Shown: piece after piece, positions 57,150 to 64,000 of the stretch
Layout: every line of letters begins with the position of its first letter
Position numbering within the stretch: the stretch's first letter is position 1
Assembly: GCF_029784165.1 (NCBI RefSeq)
Contig: NC_073696.1
Location: forward strand, 175,450,912-175,514,911
Origin: Wyeomyia smithii
Taxonomy: Eukaryota > Arthropoda > Insecta > Diptera > Culicidae
Direction: 5' to 3'
DNA: 64,000 bases
Notes under the pieces: model-generated
The model's input: only the letters and a program-made list of their open reading frames with translations
What the model was told of the DNA's origin: nothing
Databases searched by the model: none
Position numbers and translations under genes: made by a program

Positions 57150-58140
57150 CGACAAGTTGGAGCTGTTGGGAGAATTTGTTTATAGGTTTTGTAGTTCTAT
57201 AATAAACTATAAAAAATGAACTAATAACAGTTTGAGGATCTTTTTTTCATGTAAGAGCTGATTTCTCTCCGCCTGGTTAGAGTTAACGTCACTGAGACTC
57301 CAGGATAGATGTTGTGGATAACATGTGTTTGAACAAAAACTGACATGTAAATTATTGAATTGAAACTCCATGTTATATCAGTAATTAAGATGTCGTATTG
57401 TTGTTAATTCAGTCGAACCAGAATCTCGAAGTTGGAGCAGCGGTACAAAACTATAACTTATCAGTTCAAAATGTAGTATCGAATAATCGAAACTTCAGAA
57501 ACAAATTAGTTCTGTCCATCCATACAATTTTGTTTGATTTGTTCCTAAATTTTGTAAACATCGATTGTAATTGTAAAATACGAACGAAAAGTTTTCGAAA
57601 AGTTTCTACCGGGATGGTGCCAGAACAGTGACTTTATTCAACAGATCAATATGTTTGTTGAGCTTTTGAAAATCGCTTTAAAATATTTCAAATGGCATTT
57701 TAAATCCCCCATTTAAAAAAGCAATAACGCGACTAATACCTTATAATGTTGTCGGGATTTCAAAGTTTAAAATAGAGATAAGTAGTGCAAACAATATTTG
57801 TTTTACAAATTGCATAGACGTGGATGGAAATGATTTGTAACAAAAATCGATTAATTTATAATAATGAAGAAGCTTTGCCTCATTAACTATACGAGTGATA
57901 GTCTTAACAAAACGAATGTGTGGTGAAGTGAAAAAGTTTTCCACTTCATCTAAACTCAGATTACCTAATAATATATGAATGTGAGAAAATAGGTCAATTG
58001 AAACAATCACTCACTTCATCTGTAGCCTTGCGGTGACTAAGATCAGCGGGTTTCGCTATTACAGGCTGCAGAAAATAAACGTGGTTGTAAGACTTCGAAT
58101 ACCAATTCAAACAATGTGTCTGGTGCTTGGTTCGATTCGG
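57150..58140. other. Intergenic, no feature recognised
   Basis: AT-rich with no convincing ORF, splice pattern or repeat ends. Confidence 0.35.
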
Positions 58141-58149
58141 TTGCACCCT

Positions 58150-58900
58150 TACCTTACATACTCATTTATTTTTGCTGAAAACCAGCAAAATTTTGCTGGA
58201 TTTTGCCGAGCTGTAAGACCAGCAATTCATCCAGCGAAATAAATTTTGCTGTTTATTCAGCAAAGTAAAATTTCATTCAACTGTCAGCATCTTACTGTAA
58301 CTTCAGCAAACTTGAGTTTAACTACTGAATAATCAGCAATGTAATTTTGCTGTACATTCAGCAAAGCGAAGTATATTCTGCTGGTTAACCAGTTAGAGTA
58401 AAGCAACCATGTTGCCCTCAACCGCCACCATTTATCCACCCACAGCCACAGCATCATAACCAAATTACTGTTGAACTATACATGTGTATTTATCATATTT
58501 ACTTTTACGTTTAATCTAGCTGAGCATTAATTTAGCTATGGTCCCGTACCGGCTCTTAGTAACTTAGCTGTGATCCCGTATGAGCTTCGCAGCAGTTTGG
58601 CGGATTTTACTAATGACAGCTTGACGTGAACATTTTTGACACATTGATTTGCTCGCTGATCTCCAGCAAACATTCACTTGTGTTCAGCGAATAGTTTTGC
58701 TGTATTTTCGTGAATCATTGAATCGACTACTGGTTTTCAGTAAATTAATCAATTCAATACTGGTTTACAAAACTTTACCTTTGGAACTAAATTACAGCAA
58801 CACTTTGGAAAAAAATGCTGTGATTCAGCAAACAAATGGTTTGCTGATATGATTTCAGCAAAGTATTTTGCTGTACTTTGAAGAGGAATTTTGGTGTGTA
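58150..58900. mobile_element. MITE-like block with CAGCAAA/TTTGCTG arrays
   Basis: About twenty occurrences of CAGCAAA or TTTGCTG, in both orientations, cluster at 58170-58390 and 58665-58880 around an AT-rich centre. This is the arrangement of subterminal transposase-binding repeats. Clear terminal repeats and target duplications were not found. Confidence 0.45.
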
Positions 58901-59747
58901 TCTAATGAATTGAATGACAATTTGTTTCTCTGAAAAAATCACAATTGGCACGAAATCCGTCTATGTAGGCATTCTACACGAAAGAAAACTGAAGCTGTTA
59001 TTAAACTAATGTTATAAAATTTTTTGGCGAAAGTCAGAAAAACATGTATGATGTAATTTTTCTCACATTTTGTGAAAATAGTCCTACTGATCGAAATAAC
59101 CTAGAAATAAGATTTCCATATTGTAAAGCGTTTAAAATAATTAGATTCTTAATTTAATTTCCAGAAAGGAAAAAATGAAAAACTGCATCGGAAACTATGT
59201 CCAATACTATTGGTTCTTATCGGAAGTACAAAAAATGTTCTATTTCGCAAACAGCTCGAGTATCGGGATAACTTCCGATCGGCTCTCCTGACAGTATGAG
59301 ATTGAGTCGTTCGCCCTTCCTTTGTGGCGACAGGATGGACGAACAGCCAGACCAGAATCCGTGTGTACGGCAAGTGCTCTCACTCTCGCTCACCGTCATT
59401 CTCTCTGCCCAATTTGCTTGGTTTTGTTCCGTTTCCACCATTTGCATTTTACAGAAACGATTCGAATTATTCTGTCAGTTCCGAACTCGTGTTCTATGGT
59501 GACACATCAAAAAGGTTGACTATCAGCGGTAACGGAAGTACCAAATTGACAGTGTAGTGGTCACTTTATTTTCTAGGGATTTTACTCATTTTCTCTTCGA
59601 GGGGGGAACAGAGGGTGTGAGATTCGGATGGAATAAAGCTCCTATGTCTCCATAGTGTGCGATGAATCATATCTAGATAGGAGCGCGTGTTGCCTAAGGA
59701 AAAACAGGAAACGCTTTGGTGACGGTGAACGGTGAAGGCGAAACGCA

Positions 59748-59755
59748 TATATAGA
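59748..59755 (+). promoter_or_regulatory. Possible TATA box (TATATAGA)
   Basis: TATATAGA about 100 bp upstream of a strong GTAAGTG donor at 59857. It could be the core promoter of the signal-peptide gene that follows. No clear initiator is seen. Confidence 0.3.
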
Positions 59756-60153
59756 AGGATTAGCCAGAGGGCAACGAATACGACAGGACACTGTCGAACC
59801 AGTTTCAAAGGTATCCGGTGAACCGGCTCTGATAGAGTATCAGATTGCATTGGTTTGTAAGTGAGGAAAATAGTCCGAGAAGTAGTAAGAATCTCCTTTG
59901 TAGGATTAATATCAGGCTAAGCATAACAGTGGAACCCGACGACAGATTCAGTGTGAAGAAAAAACTTTGCCGTAGGATATAAGAGTTGAAAACGTATCGA
60001 GATAAAATCGATTCGTAATGTGATTACTGGTTTCCGGTTTTTCACCTCTGCAGTGCAATACTTGTGTTGTGCTTTTTGAGTCAATTCGAAAGTGATTTTC
60101 ATGATCATCATTTTTTCTAATTTATTTCATTTATCTTTTCCGTTGTTAACCAG

Positions 60154-60400
60154 ATATCCGAATGTTACCGTGTGAGTAAAGTGAGGAAAGTTGTACCGAA
60201 AGGAAAAACAAAGTGGCAAGAAAATCGATTTCACGGGTCAGAGAATCTGAATAAAAAGTTATAACAGCTCCAAGCTGTGTAGTGACATAGTGTTCCGAAA
60301 CGAAGTGAAGGTTTTAATAAGTTACGTAAAAATGTTATCTCGGTGGTCTGCGGCGTTAGCGATTTTTGTCCTGACGTGGAGTACTTCGCATCAAGCACAG
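60154..60400 (+). CDS. Candidate first coding exon with signal peptide
   Basis: The ATG at 60332 begins MLSRWSAALAIFVLTWSTS then HQAQA, a textbook secretory signal with cleavage after AQA. The frame stops after 31 codons if unspliced, but CACAG|GCAAGA at 60400/60401 fits a GC-AG intron donor in phase 0. Upstream, a non-coding exon ending at 59856 (GTAAGTG) could join at 60154 after a good pyrimidine-tract acceptor (TCTTTTCCGTTGTTAACCAG). The coding part would be 60332-60400. A five-codon upstream ORF starts at about 60163. No later exon is recognised in the window, so the product is unknown. Confidence 0.4.
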
Positions 60401-60768
60401 GCAAGAAACTTTGAAGTCTATATTTGAAAGCCCTTTAGTTTAAAAAAAATCATAACTTATGTTTACCGAAACGAAAACTGAAGATGAAAATAACTCCTCA
60501 ACACCTCTCGTTGCGGTATTGCTGAAACGCTCATTCAAACAAAACGTTTGGTGGGGACAGAGATTATTGATCCGTTTTTTTTTTCAATTCTTTCTCGACA
60601 CTACTGTAAACGTCAAAATAACGTAATGTTTATTGTTTGTAGAATATTCCATACCTACTTCACTTAGGTGGTTCCGCCTGGTGAAGAGAGGATAGGTGCG
60701 AGGTGAAAATGAAGTAAAAAGCTTTTTTTGCTCCTTGAATGTCCCTCTCTTGAGAGAAGAGTGTAGGT

Positions 60769-60939
60769 ATGGCTGCAACGCGCTACAGCACCCCTTCGTG
60801 TAGCGGCACACAATACAAGGGTTTTCCAACCCATGATGCCTGCACTACTCATCGTTATATGGTGCCAGTGATGCCAAAAGGCTTTGATACAAACAGTGCT
60901 TACAGTCCAATCCAAGTAAGCTATGGATTATTTGGGTAA
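60769..60939 (+). CDS. Small ORF (56 aa), doubtful
   Basis: It reads MAATRYSTPSCSGTQYKGFP then THDACTTHRYMVPVMPKGF and has a donor-like CCAAGTAAGC near its end. Composition is protein-like and GC content is above the flanks, but the opposite strand is also open. No domain recognised. Confidence 0.2.
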   Translation: MAATRYSTPSCSGTQYKGFPTHDACTTHRYMVPVMPKGFDTNSAYSPIQVSYGLFG

Positions 60940-61888
60940 TGGTGAATAGGCAAATCATGCTTTCTGACGCAAACCTCGTTCACTTTTTGCTCAACCGCTG
61001 TCATTGAAAAATTGCTTTTGTTAAGTTGCGTCTCTTGAAAAGTTATTCTGATGACATGAACAGATCAAGCCAAAAACGGATTATTCACGTTTCGTTTTCG
61101 TTCAAACGATAGGCTAAATATAAACCTGAAGATATTTCTGATAATTAAAATATATTCTAATCAAGAAAATATATTCGGTGAGACAAACAATGCTGTATGG
61201 CAAAAGTTTAAAAAAAATTTTGCGGAATAATTGCAGGGTCAGTGCAGTAACATTTATTCCAAATTTTCACTAATTGTGAAAATAATTTCCATTCTGAACT
61301 ACACATACCGACATTCCACAAACATTTTTAAGTCTACACTTTTTTCTGGTTGTAATAACAATACTGAGAATAAAATGATATATTTGAAATGTGGAGTAAC
61401 TAACACGAACAAATTTTTTCATGATGAACATGGCTAACATAAATTGCCTACAATTTTGTGTAATTCATGCCGTTTTAATTGTTTTAACTTTTTTATACTT
61501 AAACAATGGTTGTGAAATCCCAATTGTTATATACCAATCGAACGAAGTGTCGATTACGAATCGTAGTCGACAGTTATCATAAAATAAATTGGGAAACATT
61601 ATACACTGAAAGAATTCGACACGACATTATAAAGTGTTTTGCACTTGAATTCGCCCTACTGATCAGAACATTTAAAATTCATGTGCGAAACACTTTAGAA
61701 TTATTTATCGTGCAACACCTCATTTTCAAAAGGAAAACACATTCAATTCTCCTGTTATGACATATAAACATAAAGTGTTTGGATTTCGAATCTCAAATGA
61801 ATGTTCACCGAGCTTCGAATGATTTTTATTCGATCTCAAAATGAAAACAGTTTTACTTGGAAATGATTGCATATAATGGAACCTTTGT

Positions 61889-62216
61889 TTTATTTATAAA
61901 TTTGGAATTTTACTATAAAAATTCATCACCAAATATAAACTATTTGTTTCGGTTAAAGAAACCTGTAAAACAGACAAAGAATTAAATTAATTTAATTTAA
62001 ATAATTGATGTTTTAATAAACAAATACTTGCCTCTAGCGTAAAGATGTTGTCGTCAGAATCTCTGTGATCTTGTGCTGGAAGGACGAAATAAGATTAGAA
62101 TTCGATTCTTTTACGTGACATAAATCACTTACCTTGCAGAAATTTAAACATGTAGTCCGGAAAATCGTCGAACTTCTAAGCCGTATTACACTCGCTGATT
62201 TTTCATCTGTCGCCAT
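61889..62216 (-). CDS. Candidate three-exon microprotein gene
   Basis: Exons on the minus strand: 62216-62133, 62075-62032 and 61962-61894. The first intron is GTAAGT...CCTTCCAG and the second starts with a GC donor (GAG|GCAAGT) and ends TCTGTTTTACAG. AATAAA (61894-61889) overlaps the stop. Read from the ATG at about 62151 the frame joins perfectly: MFKFLQAQDHRDSDDNIF, TLE, then VSLTETNSLYLVMNFY and SKIPNL (43 aa). Upstream in the same frame is KFDDFPDY. The strong ATG at 62216 (AAAATGGCG) opens a different frame, MATDEKSASVIRL, which would meet KFDDF after one extra base. So either a base is missing in this assembly, the gene is a pseudogene, or translation starts at the inner ATG. Family unknown. 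Confidence 0.4.
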
Positions 62217-62569
62217 TTTTCTACTTTTCAGCACAAACGGCACTTCATTTGACATATAAAAACAAAACAAATCAACTGAAAGTGTTTCGCACATGATAAT
62301 CACTGTGATGAAACAGTGGGGCAGATTCAAGTGCAATTCACTTGGAAGGAATGTTGGAATCATACGTAAATGAAGTGCGGCTCATGGATATGAGTTGATG
62401 TGTGCGACAACTTGAAACGAAAGTGAAAAATGATTGAATTCGATGAAAAAAATTATACAAATAACAATGCAGAGTCATTTTCATATCCAATTGATGAAAC
62501 ACTTGGATGGAGCGTGCGGAGTTTTTTCAGTGTAACCCATTTTTCCGTTGCGAAATTTTCCTGTGGGGT

Positions 62570-62835
62570 AGTTTGGGGTAATTTGGACCCCCTAAGGAAA
62601 ACTCCTGTTATTTCGTAACCTGTTTTTTCTATCCCATAAACGTAATGTACTATAGTAATATTGATCTGTTTTCTATGTTTCTGCACGGAAAAACCTTGAT
62701 ATTGAGGTCAAAAGAACAAAAAAAAACGAAACTAAAAATTATGATTTTCGGACATAAAAAAAATCGTTTGGGGTGAAAATGGACAGCTATTGGGGTAATA
62801 TGGACAGTGTTTGGGGTGATGTGAACAGGGTAAAA
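62570..62835. repeat. Old repeat with GGGGTAATTTGGAC-like motifs
   Basis: TTTGGGGTAATTTGGACCCC, TTTGGGGTGAAAATGGACAG, ATTGGGGTAATATGGACAG and TTTGGGGTGATGTGAACAG recur within 260 bp. They are comparable in style to 28612-28820. No ORF. Confidence 0.5.
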
Positions 62836-63003
62836 AATGTGAGTTTTATAGTATCAATAGTTGCTTAATACACACTAGAAGGTGGTATCAGGCATACGGA
62901 ATGATAACTGCAATTCTTAGGCATTGCACAGTGGTTCCACAGTAGGCCAAAAAAATTTCCCTTCTCCAATTATTCATACTATAAACTGAGTATGCGATCG
63001 TAT

Positions 63004-63197
63004 GTCACACACGCGCGTTTGTGTGTGCGTGCGTGCGTGCGCGCGCGTGTGTGTGTGTTTGTGTTTGTGTGCGTGTGTGCGTGTGTGCGTGTGTGCGTGT
63101 GTGCGCGTGAGTGTGTGTGACTGTGTGCGTGTGTATGTGTGTGTGATTGTCTGTGTCTGTCTATGTGTGTGTATGTGTGTGTCAGTGTATGTGTGAT
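63004..63197. repeat. (GT)n-rich microsatellite, ~190 bp
   Basis: Imperfect GT/GC dinucleotide tract. The open frames here (Val-Cys or Thr-His repeats) are artefacts of the repeat. Confidence 0.95.
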
Positions 63198-63229
63198 GTA
63201 AGTTTCATGAGAATCGGACGATATACCAA

Positions 63230-63800
63230 TTTTTGGCAGCATTTTGAATGTTGCTGTGTCAGGAAATTTCAATGATTTTTATGTTCGAAAATCACAATTT
63301 TGAGCTTAACTTCGATTACCTAATTCCCTCAATTTTGATCTGATTTTGGATCAACGAGTTTCGTTTTGAGGGGAAATTTATGTAATTTTTCAGAACTCGT
63401 GTGTACCGTACAGCCTCGTGAAACAGTTCGGAATGATCGGATAATCAACAGCCTATATGAAATTAACCGTATTTTTCGAATTTTTGGGTCCCGGTTTGCA
63501 TATCGTCGTTCCGAATCCGTTAATCCCAAATTCGCGAAACGGAAAAATATATAACGAATGTACGTTGACGTACGATTTCTTTTTTTTTCTTGAAAGGCCT
63601 ATCAAATTCCTCAAACTTTCCATTAAATCTTTTAATCGGTCAAACGGCTCAAAAGATACAATTTTTTGAAAAATGATTGCCGATTTTTGGCAACTTTAAT
63701 TCAAAATGGATCACACTAAGGACCAAACAAAAAAATACGGGTATAAAGTTTTTCGATATAGAACAAGTATACCAATGTTGAACATGATCTGAACAAAAAA
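63230..63800. repeat. Old dispersed repeat, similar to 43800-43960
   Basis: CCTCAAACTTTCCATTAAATC, TCGGTCAAACGGCTCAAAAG, then AATTTTTTGAAAAATG and GGACCAAACAAAAAAATACG parallel CCTCAAATTGGCAAAAAACTG, CGGTTAAACGGTTTAAAAG and GGCCAAACAAAAAATACGC at 43830-43953. The two have diverged strongly. Confidence 0.45.
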
Positions 63801-64000
63801 ATAAATCTGATAATAAGAAAGGTTTAACGGCATTTTAGGGGAACAACATTTTCGGACATCAGAAATGAGTTCAGCACCCAAAAATTGGCATTACACGTCA
63901 TTTTCAAGAATTTTAGAAAAAAAATTAGGTTTTTCCAACTTTTGTTCAGAAACCCGCCACTCTGCGGGGCATTGAAAACATTTTTTGTACAGATAAATCA

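Noticed and set aside
62979..63272. Val-Cys and Thr-His repeat frames
   Set aside because: They are translations of the GT microsatellite.

Overview
The window is eukaryotic, AT-rich, and reads as mosquito nuclear DNA. Aedes or another culicine is my best guess, from recalled family knowledge rather than any search. The grounds are short GT-AG introns, tRNA-derived SINEs, a LOA/Lian-like non-LTR retrotransposon with RNase H, a Penelope-like element, a Ty3/gypsy element, a mariner relative of mosquito DD37E type, and many MITEs. Real host genes are few. Most of the window is transposable elements, often inserted into each other, and terminal repeats plus target-site duplications let the order of insertion be read in several places.

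Host genes. (1) 335-1061 (+) holds the last three exons of a secreted or extracellular protein with a thrombospondin-N/laminin-G-like domain; its 5' part lies left of the window. (2) 18861-19615 (+) is a complete two-exon gene for a MICOS subunit of the MIC26/MIC27 (apolipoprotein O) family, with a DRE-like TATCGATA site upstream and a poly(A) signal downstream. Weaker candidates are a second DRE-associated locus with two overlapping small ORFs (20717-21147), a terminal-exon-like ORF with a poly(A) signal (41413-41786), a leader plus signal-peptide exon (about 59748-60400, +), and a three-exon microprotein-like locus on the minus strand (61889-62216).

Layout. 1-1061 thrombospondin-N-like gene; 1.1-9 kb SINE, inverted-repeat elements and old tandem repeats; 9-15.4 kb an interspersed repeat split by a 5.3-kb composite carrying further MITEs; 15.5-18.5 kb a Penelope-like element inside a TIR element and itself interrupted by a MITE; 18.6-19.7 kb MIC26/27; 19.7-28.5 kb repeats, including a ~170-bp satellite, a foldback element and a TA-flanked DNA element split by a gypsy retrotransposon with intact pol and broken gag; 29.4-40.5 kb a 5.4-kb tandem duplication that looks identical apart from a (TA)n tract; 42.4-44.3 kb palindrome, second hAT MITE, SINE; ~44.65-50.85 kb a LOA/Lian-like element with a 5'-truncated Jockey-like insertion; 51-64 kb sparse intergenic DNA with older repeats, the two weak gene candidates and a GT microsatellite.

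The genes form no operon or pathway. The unity of the window is transposon nesting around two housekeeping-type genes. The items most worth following up are a hammerhead-ribozyme fold in the Penelope terminal repeats, the near-perfect 5.4-kb duplication, and the small spliced minus-strand locus near 62 kb.
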